NCBI RefSeq assembly: GCF_001294575.1
Contig: NZ_CP012676.1
Coordinates: 3,114,001 to 3,178,000, forward strand
Source: Pseudomonas versuta
GTDB lineage: Bacteria; Pseudomonadota; Gammaproteobacteria; Pseudomonadales; Pseudomonadaceae
DNA length: 64,000 bases
Reading direction: 5' to 3'
Shown: positions 40,434-49,871 of the stretch, piece by piece
Numbering within the stretch: position 1 is the first letter of the stretch
How the letters are laid out: every line of letters starts with the position of its first letter
Made by a program: the position numbers and the translations under genes
The notes under the pieces: model-generated
Databases searched by the model: none
The model's input: only the letters and a program-made list of their open reading frames with translations
Told to the model about the DNA's origin: nothing

Positions 40434-41582
40434 TTAAAACGCATTACGGAAGATCTCTTCAATCTGCCCCTGGTCCGCCTTGCGCGGGTTGGTGAAACCA
40501 CAGGCATCTTTCAGCGCGTTGGTTGCCAACATCGGGATGTCATCCACCTTGGCCCCCAGATCCCGAAGACCCGCTGGAATTTCAACATCCTTGGCCAAGG
40601 TGCGAATTGCCGCAATGGCTGCTTGCGCGCCCTCTTCCGGGCTCAAACCCCGTATATCGGCACCCAGCGCGTGGGCCACATCGGTCAGGCGAGCCGCACA
40701 CACATGAGCGTTAAAGGTTTGCACATGGGGTAGCAGTACCGCGTTGCACACCCCGTGCGGCAAGTCGTAGAAGCCGCCCAACTGGTGCGCCATGGCGTGA
40801 ACAAAACCCAGCGACGCATTATTGAACGCCATGCCTGCCAGGAACTGCGCGTAGGCCATGTTCTCCCGAGCGGTGAGGTCTTTGCCGTCGCTTACCGCCT
40901 GACGCAAGTTCTGGCTGATCAGCTGCATGGCTTTAATTGCACAGGCATCGGTAATCGGGTTGGCCGCGGTCGACACATAGGCTTCCACAGCGTGGGTCAG
41001 CGCGTCCATACCGGTCGCAGCCGTAAGCCCCTTGGGCATTGCCACCATCAGTTGCGGGTCGTTGACCGACAGCAGCGGTGTTACGTTGCGGTCGACGATC
41101 GCCATTTTCACGTGGCGCTCTTCGTCCGTGATGATGCAAAAACGCGTCATCTCACTGGCCGTACCCGCCGTGGTATTGATCGAAACCAGCGGCAGTTGGG
41201 GCTTGGCCGACTGATCCACGCCTTCGTAATCGCGAATATGCCCGCCGTTTGTCGCACACAACGCAATGCCTTTGGCACAGTCATGGGGCGAGCCGCCACC
41301 CAGCGATACAACAAAGTCACATTGATGCTGCTTGAGGACCTTCAAACCCGCCTCTACGTTGGCAATGCTCGGATTCGGCTTGGCGCCGTCGAAAATCACC
41401 GAGTCAATATCCTGCAATGCCAGCTTTTCTGCGATCAGCGTCGCTACCCCGGCCTTGGCCAGCCCGGCATCAGTCACGATCAGCGCCTTGCGAAATCCAT
41501 AATTGCTAATCGCGGTCATGGCTTCATCCAGACAGCCGTTACCCATAATGTTGACGGCGGGAATAAAAAAAGTGCTGGTCAT
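40434..41582 (-). CDS. Iron-containing alcohol dehydrogenase, YiaY type
   Basis: Type III NAD-dependent alcohol dehydrogenase of 382 residues. It has the NAD site ([20 protein letters not shown]), the motif [16 protein letters not shown], and the metal-binding helix region with [14 protein letters not shown] and [18 protein letters not shown], whose Asp/His residues bind iron. It is very close to E. coli YiaY in layout. The start [11 protein letters not shown] is the family N-terminus. It is divergent from the DUF4917 gene. Confidence 0.93.
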   Translation of the reverse strand: MTSTFFIPAVNIMGNGCLDEAMTAISNYGFRKALIVTDAGLAKAGVATLIAEKLALQDIDSVIFDGAKPNPSIANVEAGLKVLKQHQCDFVVSLGGGSPHDCAKGIALCATNGGHIRDYEGVDQSAKPQLPLVSINTTAGTASEMTRFCIITDEERHVKMAIVDRNVTPLLSVNDPQLMVAMPKGLTAATGMDALTHAVEAYVSTAANPITDACAIKAMQLISQNLRQAVSDGKDLTARENMAYAQFLAGMAFNNASLGFVHAMAHQLGGFYDLPHGVCNAVLLPHVQTFNAHVCAARLTDVAHALGADIRGLSPEEGAQAAIAAIRTLAKDVEIPAGLRDLGAKVDDIPMLATNALKDACGFTNPRKADQGQIEEIFRNAF

Positions 41583-41732
41583 GGCGAGTCCTCTAAAGCG
41601 GGGTGTAGCCCGCGACGCTGAATAAGTCCATGAGCATAGCTTCAACTTATTTATGCACACCGATGTTGATCTGGCTCAACACTTGAGCGTGATAAAGTCC
41701 TGCTTTGCCCCCGCCTTGAGACGATATTTGCC

Positions 41733-42758
41733 ATGACCCCCTTCCAGGAATTTGATGCCGAACTAGAAGACTGGAATGCCTTGAGCACCGGCACACCGTG
41801 CAGCGGGCTGCTGATCGGTAACGGTGCGAGCATGGCCGTGTGGCATGACTTTTATTACGACTCGCTGTTCGACAAAGCCAAAAGTGTCGCCGAAAAGCCT
41901 CTGAGCCAGACCGAACTCAGCGTGTTCGAAGCCCTGGGCACGCGCAATTTCGAGCACGTGTTAAGCGCACTCAAAACCGCAAGCAAGGTCAACAAGGCCC
42001 TGGCGATCAATTCAGCCTCGCCGCGCAAGCGCTACTACGCCATCAAGGAAGCGCTGATCAACAGCACACAGGACGTACACATCCCCTGGCGCCTGATGCA
42101 ACCCGAAACCCTGGCATGCTGGAACCGGGAACTGGCGCGCTACGCCACGGTGTACTGCTCCAACTACGACCTGCTCACCCCCTGGGCGGTGATGCAGGCG
42201 CCGAAACAGTTCAATGATCTATTCGACACGCCGGGGGCTACTTTCGAACTGGCTGGCGCACTGGGCAAGAGCAAGTCCACACGCGTGCTCTACCTGCACG
42301 GTGGCCTGCATCTGGTGAAAAATCAGGAAGGCAAGGCTCGCAAGATCAACGCCACGCCACCCGTGCTACTGAGCAACTTCGCGATCAATCACTCAATCAG
42401 CGCGCTGGACGATGTGCCGCTGTTTGTCAGCGAGAGCAGCAGCGACGACAAGCGCAAATCCATTCGCCACTCGGATTACCTGTCGTTTTGCCATGAACAG
42501 CTGATGACCCACAAAGACACGTTATGCATCTTTGGCCACAGCCTGGCAGAGCAGGACCAGCACCTGATTGATGCTTTGCGTCAGGCACCGCTGAAAACGC
42601 TGTGCATCTCGATTTACCCGCGCAACGAAGCGTTTATCCGCTTCCAGAAACACCACTACTCGGCGCTATTTGCAGACAAGAAGCTGACATTGCGCTTCTA
42701 TAATTCGAAAACTCACCCGCTGGGTTACACCAGGCATTCGGTACCGGTAGAGGTGTAG
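41733..42758 (+). CDS. DUF4917 protein with SIR2-like motifs
   Basis: Cytoplasmic protein of 341 residues, no signal peptide or membrane segment. The motifs in order are LLIGNGASMAVW (29-33 GNGAS), YCSNYDLLTPW (143-146), YLHGGLHL (187-193) and IFGHSLAEQDQHL (268-278). This order and spacing (GNG.S, .NYD, LHG, G.S..D.H) resemble the SIR2-like NAD-binding fold found in defence NADases and in DUF4917. I infer an NAD- or nucleotide-binding enzyme; activity is not shown. It is a single gene, divergent from the alcohol dehydrogenase, without a partner effector beside it. Confidence 0.8.
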   Translation: MTPFQEFDAELEDWNALSTGTPCSGLLIGNGASMAVWHDFYYDSLFDKAKSVAEKPLSQTELSVFEALGTRNFEHVLSALKTASKVNKALAINSASPRKRYYAIKEALINSTQDVHIPWRLMQPETLACWNRELARYATVYCSNYDLLTPWAVMQAPKQFNDLFDTPGATFELAGALGKSKSTRVLYLHGGLHLVKNQEGKARKINATPPVLLSNFAINHSISALDDVPLFVSESSSDDKRKSIRHSDYLSFCHEQLMTHKDTLCIFGHSLAEQDQHLIDALRQAPLKTLCISIYPRNEAFIRFQKHHYSALFADKKLTLRFYNSKTHPLGYTRHSVPVEV

Positions 42759-42829
42759 CCCTGCAACAACGGGCCTGCTCACGGGGCAATGACACCACCG
42801 CCAGCAGGCCTGTATCTATACAACCATCC

Positions 42830-43162
42830 TCAAAACTTTTCTTTGACCAGGGTTGTCGGCCCGTTGGTTTTGACGCTGGCGATGCCTTTGTCCCGCGCCG
42901 CTTCGGAGCTGTATTGCTCGCTGGTGCCAATGATCTGGTGATTCGCGGCCTTGAGGTTGAAGTACGGTTTGCCGTCTTTGGCGACCTTCTTCTCATAGCG
43001 CTCATCATGCGGGCTGTTGACCTGCACCGAGGCTATCCCGCCTTTGGCCGCGGCCAGTGTGGTGTAGTGCTCACTCACCAGAATCGTTTCGGCATTTGCC
43101 GCCTTCAAGACAAAACGGAACTGTCCGTTACTGGTTTTGCTCAACTCGTACCAACCTGACAT
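42830..43162 (-). CDS. yegP: YegP family protein (tandem DUF1508)
   Basis: Protein of 110 residues made of two DUF1508 repeats. Each has the pattern GQFRFVLKAANAETILVSEHY / GKPYFNLKAANHQIIGTSEQY, read in about residues 10-35 and 60-85. The start MSGWYELSKTSNG is chosen from the repeat; an ATG two codons earlier is possible. Function unknown; it stands alone. Confidence 0.88.
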   Translation of the reverse strand: MSGWYELSKTSNGQFRFVLKAANAETILVSEHYTTLAAAKGGIASVQVNSPHDERYEKKVAKDGKPYFNLKAANHQIIGTSEQYSSEAARDKGIASVKTNGPTTLVKEKF

Positions 43163-43276
43163 AACCACTCTCCTGATGCAGTAGGTGTTTTTCCCCTCCT
43201 CAGTAAAGCGGCCACAGCCTATTTATCCATTTATCCGTCGAAATAAGCCCAGGCATGAATTTCCCGCAAGACAAAT

Positions 43277-43295
43277 AGCAATAATTCTCGATAAC
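43277..43295. promoter_or_regulatory. Possible Fur box upstream of the fecI-like gene
   Basis: On the minus strand the 19 bases read GTTATCGAGAATTATTGCT, which matches 11 of 19 positions of the Fur consensus, with the core GAGAATTATT common in Pseudomonas boxes. It lies about 40 bases before the sigma-factor start, where Fur repression is expected for this class. Confidence 0.45.
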
Positions 43296-43336
43296 ATTCG
43301 TGAATTATTTGCATCGCTACATCCTTAAGGATCTCC

Positions 43337-43873
43337 ATGTCCCGTTCCAAACCTGATCCGCTGGCCGAATCCTTGCGCGAGTTCTACACGCAGATTCTGC
43401 ACTTCCTGCGCAAACGTACCGACAACGCCAGCGATGCAGCCGACATGACTCAGGATGTATTCACTCAATGGCTGGGTTATCAGGACCGTGCCAAGGTTGA
43501 ACAACCAAGGGCATTTTTGTTCCAGATGGCACGCAACCTGTTACGTGATCACTGGCGACGTCAGCACGTGCGACACGGGCTGCACAGTGAACATATCGAG
43601 CGTCAACCCGAGCCACTGAGCGACGAGAGGGATGAACCAATGGCCGCGGCACAACGCCAGCAACGAATGGAGCAACTCAAGGTCGTGCTCGCAGAACTCT
43701 CGCCCAGACGCCGCGAAGCCCTTATGCTGCATCGTTTTGAAGGCTTGAGTCAGGCGCAGATTGCCGAACGCATGGGCATCTCCGTCAGCATGGTGGAAAA
43801 GCACATCGCCTTTGCCTTGTTGCACTGCAAGCAACATTTACAACGGGACAGCGGCAAGGAGCAGCCACAATGA
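43337..43873 (+). CDS. FecI-like ECF sigma factor
   Basis: Iron-starvation type sigma factor of 178 residues. Region 2 shows DNASDAADMTQDVFTQWLGY and FLFQMARNLLRDHWRR; region 4 shows LSPRRREALMLHRFEGLSQAQIAERMGIS. It would direct transcription of the TonB receptor gene downstream when its anti-sigma FecR partner relays a ligand signal. The stop overlaps the FecR start (ATGA). Confidence 0.92.
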   Translation: MSRSKPDPLAESLREFYTQILHFLRKRTDNASDAADMTQDVFTQWLGYQDRAKVEQPRAFLFQMARNLLRDHWRRQHVRHGLHSEHIERQPEPLSDERDEPMAAAQRQQRMEQLKVVLAELSPRRREALMLHRFEGLSQAQIAERMGISVSMVEKHIAFALLHCKQHLQRDSGKEQPQ

Positions 43874-44808
43874 CCCCCTTTCAAACGATCACCAACGACA
43901 GCATCGACGCGCAGGCCGCCACCTGGTTTGCGCGCAACCGCAATCAACCTGACAGACATTGCCGCGAGCAATTCAACGCCTGGAAAGCCATCCCGGCGCA
44001 TGCCCGCGCGTATGCCGAATTTGAGTCACTCTGGGCCGAACTCGGTGAACTCCAGCCACGGAGCAAACCCGCCCCCCAGCCGGTGCGCCGGCGTTCGGCT
44101 TTTGCCCTGGCAACGGCAGCAGCGGTGTTATGCGCCGTGTTTGCACTGAATATCGGGACCCCGATGGCATTGCACCAGCAACAGGTTGCCACCCAAAGCC
44201 AGAACCCGAAAACCCTGACACTGCCCGACGGCAGCAGCCTGACCGTCAATGCCAACACCCGCCTGCGCATCGACTTCAGCTCCCACCAGCGCAATATTTA
44301 TCTGGATCAGGGCCAGCTCTATATCGAAGTGGCCGCCAATAAAGAACAGCCTTTGGTGGTACATGCCGGCGATGCACTGATCCGGGTCGTGGGAACCGGT
44401 TTTGATGTACGCCGCAGCCAGCGCCAATTGGTGGTGAGCGTCGCCCACGGGCAAGTCGCCTTTATCCCCGACGGCAAGTCGTCTGCCTTGCTGGGCGCCC
44501 GGCAGCGCGCCTCTTACGATTACGCCAAAGGCACGCTTGCAGAACAAATCCTCAACCCGGGGGAAGTGGCTGACTGGCGCAGCGGCCATCTGTCCTTTCG
44601 CAACCGGGAGCTGGCCAGCCTGGTGGATGAACTGGATTTGTACCGCCCCGGGGTGATTGAACTGGCAGACGGACCGCTTGGCCGCTACAAAGTCTCGGGC
44701 AATCTGGATGTCAGCGACCCGCTGGCACTGGTCAAGGCGCTGCCCGCGCTGATCCCGGTGAAAAACCATCTGCTGGAAAACGGAAAAATCCGCATCGAAC
44801 CCCGCTAA
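43870..44808 (+). CDS. FecR-like anti-sigma/signal transducer
   Basis: Inner-membrane regulator of 312 residues. The N-terminal cytoplasmic FecR segment (DAQAATWFARNRNQ; CREQFNAWKAIPAHARAYAEFESLW) binds the sigma factor. One membrane helix (about 77-96, FALATAAAVLCAVFALNIG) is followed by a periplasmic FecR domain (LPDGSSLTVNANTRLRIDF) and a STN-contacting C-terminus. The start overlaps the sigma-factor stop by four bases. Its stop codon lies at the foot of a long hairpin. Confidence 0.92.
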   Translation: MTPFQTITNDSIDAQAATWFARNRNQPDRHCREQFNAWKAIPAHARAYAEFESLWAELGELQPRSKPAPQPVRRRSAFALATAAAVLCAVFALNIGTPMALHQQQVATQSQNPKTLTLPDGSSLTVNANTRLRIDFSSHQRNIYLDQGQLYIEVAANKEQPLVVHAGDALIRVVGTGFDVRRSQRQLVVSVAHGQVAFIPDGKSSALLGARQRASYDYAKGTLAEQILNPGEVADWRSGHLSFRNRELASLVDELDLYRPGVIELADGPLGRYKVSGNLDVSDPLALVKALPALIPVKNHLLENGKIRIEPR

Positions 44809-44849
44809 AACCACATATGCGAATATTTTTCATTCGCATATGTGGTTTT
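44807..44849 (+). terminator. 18-bp perfect hairpin between fecR and the receptor gene
   Basis: AAAACCACATATGCGAAT and its exact complement enclose a seven-base loop (ATTTTTC). The left arm starts inside the fecR stop codon and the right arm ends in a short T-run. It probably separates low-level fecIR transcription from the strongly induced receptor gene, or acts as an attenuator. Confidence 0.75.
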
Positions 44850-44922
44850 CTCGTTGTGCTGCGTCTTCCTTCGGTCTGCTAACGCATGTCTTTTTTGGCC
44901 TTTGGCCACACCGGGGGATTTC

Positions 44923-47472
44923 ATGTTTCGCGCACCACATCACTTCTCGCACCTGTGCACACGTCCGGGCCTGCTGGCGGCATGCATGGCGATCAGCCTG
45001 CACGCCCATGCCGAATCGATCCAGCTACACCTGCCGGCGCAATCACTGGCCAGCTCCCTGAGTGATGTGGCACAGCAGGCAAAAATCCAGCTGCTGTTTG
45101 ACGAAGCCCTGCTGCGCAATGTGCAGGCCCCGGCGCTCAGTGGCACCTTCAGCCCGCAGGAGGCCATCAACCAGCTGCTCAACGGCACGGATTTCAGTCT
45201 GATCCAGGTGGATCGCACCTATGTTGTGCGCCCCCGTGAACAAGGCACCACCACCAGCAACAGCCTCGAACTGGGCGCGGTCAGCGTGGTGGGCAACGGT
45301 AACGAAGTCGACTCCAGCAACGTCGGCAAGTCGACCATGACCCAAACCGAAATCAATCGTTACCAGGCCAATAACATTCCCAGCCTGCTGGCCACCTTAC
45401 CGGGCATCAACCTCGGCGGCTCCCTGAAACCTGGCGGCCAGACCATCAACATCTGGGGCATGGGCGAAGCCGAAGACGTGCAGATGACCGTTGATGGCGC
45501 GACCAAAAGCGGCTTTGAGCGGTACAAACAAGGCACCATTTTTATCGAGCCCGAGCTGATCAAACGCCTGGAAGTCGAGAAAGGCCCCCACGATTTTCGC
45601 ACCGGCAATGGCGGCTTTGGTGGCGTCGTGCACATGGAAACCAAAGATGCGCCGGACCTGCTGGAAGAAGGCAAAGACGTGGGCGCCATGCTCAAGTACG
45701 GCTACAGCAGCAATGACCATCAACAGGTCTACAGCGGTGCCGCGTACGGCCGTACCGAAGATGGCCGCGCCGATGCGCTGGTGTACTACACCAAACGCGA
45801 CGGCGACGACATGAAGCTGGCCGATAACATGCCCAACCCCGGCAATGTTTACCCGGTAAACCCCTTGCGCCTGCCCAACACGGCCCAGGACCTGGACGCA
45901 CAACTGCTCAAACTCAACCTGCACCTGACCGACGAGCACAGCGTGGGGATGTCTTACTCGCGCTCGAATAACTATCTGTGGGTGCCTTTCTCGGCGGTCA
46001 GTTACCCCGCACCGCCGAGCCAGGCCAACATCGACAAGTACGGCTTTGACATCGCCTCGCGTCGGTACCTGGCCAACCGCTCAACCATCGACACCACCTG
46101 GTCGGCCAAATATAACTACGAGCCGGTCGATAACCCGCTGGTGGACCTGGAAGTGAAGTACTCGCACTCCAATACCGAGCAGACCGACAAACGCAGCGAA
46201 CAGGCCTTCGTCCAGCCCACCACCGGCGGGCGCAAGATGGAAACCGGCTATACCGACGACATGCTCCAGATCGAGAACGTCAGCCTGTTTGCCAGCGGTC
46301 CGCTGGACCATGTGCTGACCACCGGCGTGCAATTTCGCAAACATCAGCGTGATGTGAACATGTGGATGCCAGGCACGACCTACGAGGTAGAAAAATACAA
46401 CTACGGCCACTACCAGCCCAACTTCATGCCCGCGGGCAAGGTCGATACCAACAGCTTCTATATCCAGGACGCCATCACCCTCGCCAACTTCACCCTGACT
46501 CCTTCGATACGCTACGACCATGTACGCAATCGCGGCCAGGAAAATGACGCGCCCTACTACAACCATCCGGAACTGGGTCACGACTACAGCGATAAAACCT
46601 ACACCGGTTGGTCGCCTCGTCTATCGGCATTCTGGAAAATCACTCCGCAGACCGCCCTGTTTGCCGACTTCAGCAAAACCTGGCGCGCCCCGGTAATTGA
46701 CGAGCAGTACGAAGTCCAGGGACTGGGCAACCGCACATCCAGCAGCCTGAACCTCAACCCGGAGCGCATCACCGGCTGGCGTGCGGGCAACATCACCACT
46801 TTCGACCAGATATTTGGTGACAACGACCATGCGCTGATCCGCACTACCCTGTTCAGCAACAAGATCGACGATGAGATTTTCAAAGCCACTGGCGTCGGCT
46901 GTGCCGCCCAAACCGCCGCGGGCAGCATGTCCAAAGATTGCGGATCCGCTCCCATGCCCAATTACCGCAACATTGGCAGCGTGACCATCAAAGGCTTTGA
47001 GATTGAAAGCTTCTATGACGCCACCTATCTCTTCGGTTCGCTGTCATACGCATGGATGACAGGCAAGCACCAAGGCGCCTACACCAATCCCTGGGGGCCC
47101 GACGTATGGGCGCGGGACGTTCCTGCGCCGAAGTGGGTTGCAGTACTGGGAACCAAAATTCCGGCCTGGGATGCCCGCGTCGGCTGGAAGGGAGAGTTCG
47201 TACGCAAAACCGACCGTTTACCGAGTGACAAGTATGGCGCCGGCCCACTGACAGCCCTGGGTGACCGCTACTGGGACCAGTACCCCAACGACGGCTACAA
47301 CGTGCAGGGCCTGTTTGCCAACTGGAAACCGACACAGCCGTACCTCAAAGGCACTGAAGTCAACCTCACAGTGGATAACCTGTTCAACAAGAGCTATCGC
47401 CCGATGCTCAGCGGAGAGAACGCCTACAGCCAGGGCCGTAACGCCAAAGTCAGCGTAACGCGATTCTTCTAA
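44923..47472 (+). CDS. TonB-dependent outer-membrane receptor with signalling domain
   Basis: Receptor of 849 residues. After a signal peptide (ending SLHAHA-ESI) comes a STN signalling domain (about 30-110, IQLHLPAQSLASSLSDVAQQA), a plug domain (NIWGMGEAEDVQMTVDGATK; KGPHDFRTGNGGFGGVVHM) and a 22-strand barrel ending VSVTRFF. Motifs SKTWRAPVIDEQYE and NLNPERI lie where haem receptors carry FRAP and NPNL, so a haem or hemophore (HasR-like) ligand is possible. No hemophore gene is beside it, and siderophore receptors can share these features. The start MFRAPHHF follows GGGGGATTTC; longer frames lack support. It would be regulated by the fecI/fecR pair just upstream. Confidence 0.88.
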   Translation: MFRAPHHFSHLCTRPGLLAACMAISLHAHAESIQLHLPAQSLASSLSDVAQQAKIQLLFDEALLRNVQAPALSGTFSPQEAINQLLNGTDFSLIQVDRTYVVRPREQGTTTSNSLELGAVSVVGNGNEVDSSNVGKSTMTQTEINRYQANNIPSLLATLPGINLGGSLKPGGQTINIWGMGEAEDVQMTVDGATKSGFERYKQGTIFIEPELIKRLEVEKGPHDFRTGNGGFGGVVHMETKDAPDLLEEGKDVGAMLKYGYSSNDHQQVYSGAAYGRTEDGRADALVYYTKRDGDDMKLADNMPNPGNVYPVNPLRLPNTAQDLDAQLLKLNLHLTDEHSVGMSYSRSNNYLWVPFSAVSYPAPPSQANIDKYGFDIASRRYLANRSTIDTTWSAKYNYEPVDNPLVDLEVKYSHSNTEQTDKRSEQAFVQPTTGGRKMETGYTDDMLQIENVSLFASGPLDHVLTTGVQFRKHQRDVNMWMPGTTYEVEKYNYGHYQPNFMPAGKVDTNSFYIQDAITLANFTLTPSIRYDHVRNRGQENDAPYYNHPELGHDYSDKTYTGWSPRLSAFWKITPQTALFADFSKTWRAPVIDEQYEVQGLGNRTSSSLNLNPERITGWRAGNITTFDQIFGDNDHALIRTTLFSNKIDDEIFKATGVGCAAQTAAGSMSKDCGSAPMPNYRNIGSVTIKGFEIESFYDATYLFGSLSYAWMTGKHQGAYTNPWGPDVWARDVPAPKWVAVLGTKIPAWDARVGWKGEFVRKTDRLPSDKYGAGPLTALGDRYWDQYPNDGYNVQGLFANWKPTQPYLKGTEVNLTVDNLFNKSYRPMLSGENAYSQGRNAKVSVTRFF

Positions 47473-47492
47473 AGCTGGGGATACTCCGACCC

Positions 47493-47517
47493 GTAGCAGC
47501 CTGTCGGCAGCGGCTAC
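47493..47517. repeat. Single REP-like palindrome
   Basis: GTAGCAGCCTGTCGGCAGCG followed by GCTAC forms a short imperfect hairpin of the same core as the pair at 38457-38591, between the receptor and the ribbon-helix-helix gene. Confidence 0.5.
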
Positions 47518-47528
47518 AAGAGAGCGAG

Positions 47529-47834
47529 TCAGCCTTGCTTGCGCCCCACCAGATTCAATTCCGGCGCCTGCACCCGCCGCTGGCTCAGGTAGCGGGTGCA
47601 ACTCACACGCAGGAACGAGGCGAAGTTGACCACTTCGCCCCGATAATCCATCACTTCTTCGTACAGCTTGGCCACCAACTGGTTGGTGGTCATGCCATCG
47701 GCTTGCGCAATTTCGCTGAGGATGTCCCAGAACTGGTTTTCCAGGCGCAAGGTGGTGACCACGCCGCAAATACGCAAGGAACGCGAGCGCGACTCGTACA
47801 GAATCGGATCGGCTTTGACATATAGCTCACACAT
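47529..47834 (-). CDS. Ribbon-helix-helix domain protein
   Basis: Protein of 101 residues with an RHH-type segment (SLRICGVVTTLRLENQFWDI, then LSEIAQADGMTTNQLVAKLY) at about residues 18-63, then a tail with VNFASFLRVSCTRYLS. This is the RHH_4 family, probably a small DNA-binding dimer. It lies 15 bases after the DJ-1/PfpI gene on the same strand, so they are likely co-transcribed. Target unknown. Confidence 0.82.
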   Translation of the reverse strand: MCELYVKADPILYESRSRSLRICGVVTTLRLENQFWDILSEIAQADGMTTNQLVAKLYEEVMDYRGEVVNFASFLRVSCTRYLSQRRVQAPELNLVGRKQG

Positions 47835-47849
47835 GGTCGCGCCCTCTTC

Positions 47850-48431
47850 TTACAACGTAATGGTCGTACCCAACAGCCCAAGAAACGCCGCCAGCCAGGC
47901 AGGATGTGCCGGCCAGGCAGGCGCCGTCGCCAGGTTGCCTTGCACGTGGGCCTTGGTCACGTCGATATCAATGTAAGTCCCGCCTGCCAATCGCACTTCC
48001 GGAGCACAGGCCGGGTAAGCACTGCACTCACGGCCTTCCAGGGATCCTGCTGCAGCCAGCAATTGCGCGCCATGGCACACAGCCGCAATCGGTTTGCCGG
48101 CCTTATCGAATTCACGTACCAGCTCCAGCACCTTTTCGTTCAACCGCAGGTATTCCGGAGCACGGCCACCTGGTACCACCAGTGCGTCATAGTCACCGGC
48201 CCTGACCTTGTCGAAATCGAAATTCAGGGCAAACAGATGGCCTGGCTTTTCGCTGTAAGTCTGATCGCCCTCGAAGTCATGAATCGCCGTGCGAACGGTC
48301 TGCCCCGAGGTTTTGCCGGGGCACACTGCGTGAACCTGATGACCGACCATCAACAGCGCCTGAAACGGCACCATTGCTTCGTAGTCTTCAACATAATCGC
48401 CAACCAGCATCAGAATTTTTTTCGCCGCCAT
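47850..48431 (-). CDS. DJ-1/PfpI family protein
   Basis: Class I glutamine-amidotransferase-like protein of 193 residues. The nucleophile elbow is [10 protein letters not shown] (Cys), with [11 protein letters not shown] before it and the acidic [16 protein letters not shown] at the N-terminus. Family members act as deglycases, proteases or chaperones. The last third ([16 protein letters not shown]) is Ala/Trp-rich. It is upstream of the ribbon-helix-helix gene. Confidence 0.88.
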   Translation of the reverse strand: MAAKKILMLVGDYVEDYEAMVPFQALLMVGHQVHAVCPGKTSGQTVRTAIHDFEGDQTYSEKPGHLFALNFDFDKVRAGDYDALVVPGGRAPEYLRLNEKVLELVREFDKAGKPIAAVCHGAQLLAAAGSLEGRECSAYPACAPEVRLAGGTYIDIDVTKAHVQGNLATAPAWPAHPAWLAAFLGLLGTTITL

Positions 48432-48546
48432 GGTGGGTGCTCCTCTGGGGTAAACCGTGGGCTGATAAGAGTAGCCAAGGTAACCCTTGAGCGCCCACGC
48501 GGGTAATAGCCTGATACTACGTACCCGCTGAGTACGCCTTACACGC

Positions 48547-49764
48547 TTACTTCAACAAACCGTCCGCCTGCAGCAAGGTTTCCAGGCAGTGTTCCTGAAT
48601 GTTGTAAAACGCCTTGAGCTCCTGGATTTTCACCAGCAACTGCGCCGGGTCCAGCGGTTCGGCGCGTTTGACCGCAAGGATCATTTTGTTTTTGTTGGTG
48701 TGCTCCAGGGAGATGAACTCAAACACTTTGGTTTCATAACCGCAGGCTTCAAGGAACAGGGCACGCAAGCTGTCGGTGACCATTTCGGCCTGCTGGCCAA
48801 GATGCAATCCATATTGCAGCATCGGCTTGAGCAGCGCCGGGCTCTGGATCTGCAGGCGGATCTGTTTGTGGCAACACGGCGAGCACATGATGATGGCTGC
48901 CCCCGAACGAATGCCCATATGGATCGCGTAGTCGGTGGCAATGTCACACGCATGCAACGCGATCATCACGTCGATCGGGGTCGGCGCGAAGCTGCGTACG
49001 TCACCATGCTGAAAGGACAGGCCCGGGTGCTCCAGCCGCTGGGCGGCGTTGTTGCACAGCGTGACCATGTCTTCACGCAGCTCAACCCCGGTGACCACGC
49101 CTTCAGCCTTGAGGCTGTGACGCAGGTAATCGTGAATGGCAAAGGTCAGGTAGCCCTTGCCCGATCCGAAATCCACCACCTTGACCGGCTGATCGAGCTT
49201 GAGCGGCGAGTTGCTCAAGGCATGGGAAAACACTTCGATAAACTTGTTGATCTGCTTCCACTTGCGCGACATCGCCGGAATCAGTTCCTGCTGCTTGTTG
49301 GTGACCCCCAGGTCCGCCAAAAACGGGCGCGACAGGTCCACAAAGCGATTCTTTTCACGGTTATGCTCAGCCGACGGCAGTTCACGTTCCTGCTGGCTTT
49401 TACCCTTGAACAGCGAGCTTTTGCCTTTTTTGCTGTATTCCAGCTGCACTTCATCGGTGAGGGTCAGCAAGTGCGCATTTTTGAACGCTTCCGGCAACAG
49501 CCCGGCGATATTGGCCACGGCCTCTTCCAGAGGGAAGTTCTTGGTGATATCGCGGGTTTTGTAGCGGTATACAAACGACAGGCAAGGCTGATCCTTGACC
49601 GTGACTTGCTTGATGATGATCCGCTGCAACTCGGCCTCGGGCCCGACGTACTTGGCCAGCACCAGCTTGATGAAGGAGTTCTGGGCCAGGCCGGTTTCCA
49701 GCAAGTTCAAAAATTGCGCACGATGATCCGGCACAGACGGGGCGGTGGTAGCAGTCACTGACAT
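48547..49764 (-). CDS. SAM-dependent methyltransferase (Methyltransf_32 type)
   Basis: Cytoplasmic protein of 405 residues. The SAM-binding motif is [21 protein letters not shown], followed by [16 protein letters not shown] and a Cys-rich CSPCCHKQI. This layout is that of the METTL25/GSTCD-like family. The N-terminal third is a separate alpha/beta part of unknown role. The start [14 protein letters not shown] is preferred to an ATG 28 codons upstream. Substrate unknown. Confidence 0.85.
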   Translation of the reverse strand: MSVTATTAPSVPDHRAQFLNLLETGLAQNSFIKLVLAKYVGPEAELQRIIIKQVTVKDQPCLSFVYRYKTRDITKNFPLEEAVANIAGLLPEAFKNAHLLTLTDEVQLEYSKKGKSSLFKGKSQQERELPSAEHNREKNRFVDLSRPFLADLGVTNKQQELIPAMSRKWKQINKFIEVFSHALSNSPLKLDQPVKVVDFGSGKGYLTFAIHDYLRHSLKAEGVVTGVELREDMVTLCNNAAQRLEHPGLSFQHGDVRSFAPTPIDVMIALHACDIATDYAIHMGIRSGAAIIMCSPCCHKQIRLQIQSPALLKPMLQYGLHLGQQAEMVTDSLRALFLEACGYETKVFEFISLEHTNKNKMILAVKRAEPLDPAQLLVKIQELKAFYNIQEHCLETLLQADGLLK

Positions 49765-49871
49765 TGAAAAAGGTGCCTCGGGGGATGCAGGAGGGAGAAT
49801 CAGAAAAGCAATGGCGACTATTTTAGGCGTGTTCGCCGCCGGGGGCACGGGGTTATTTCAGCCATAGTCGA

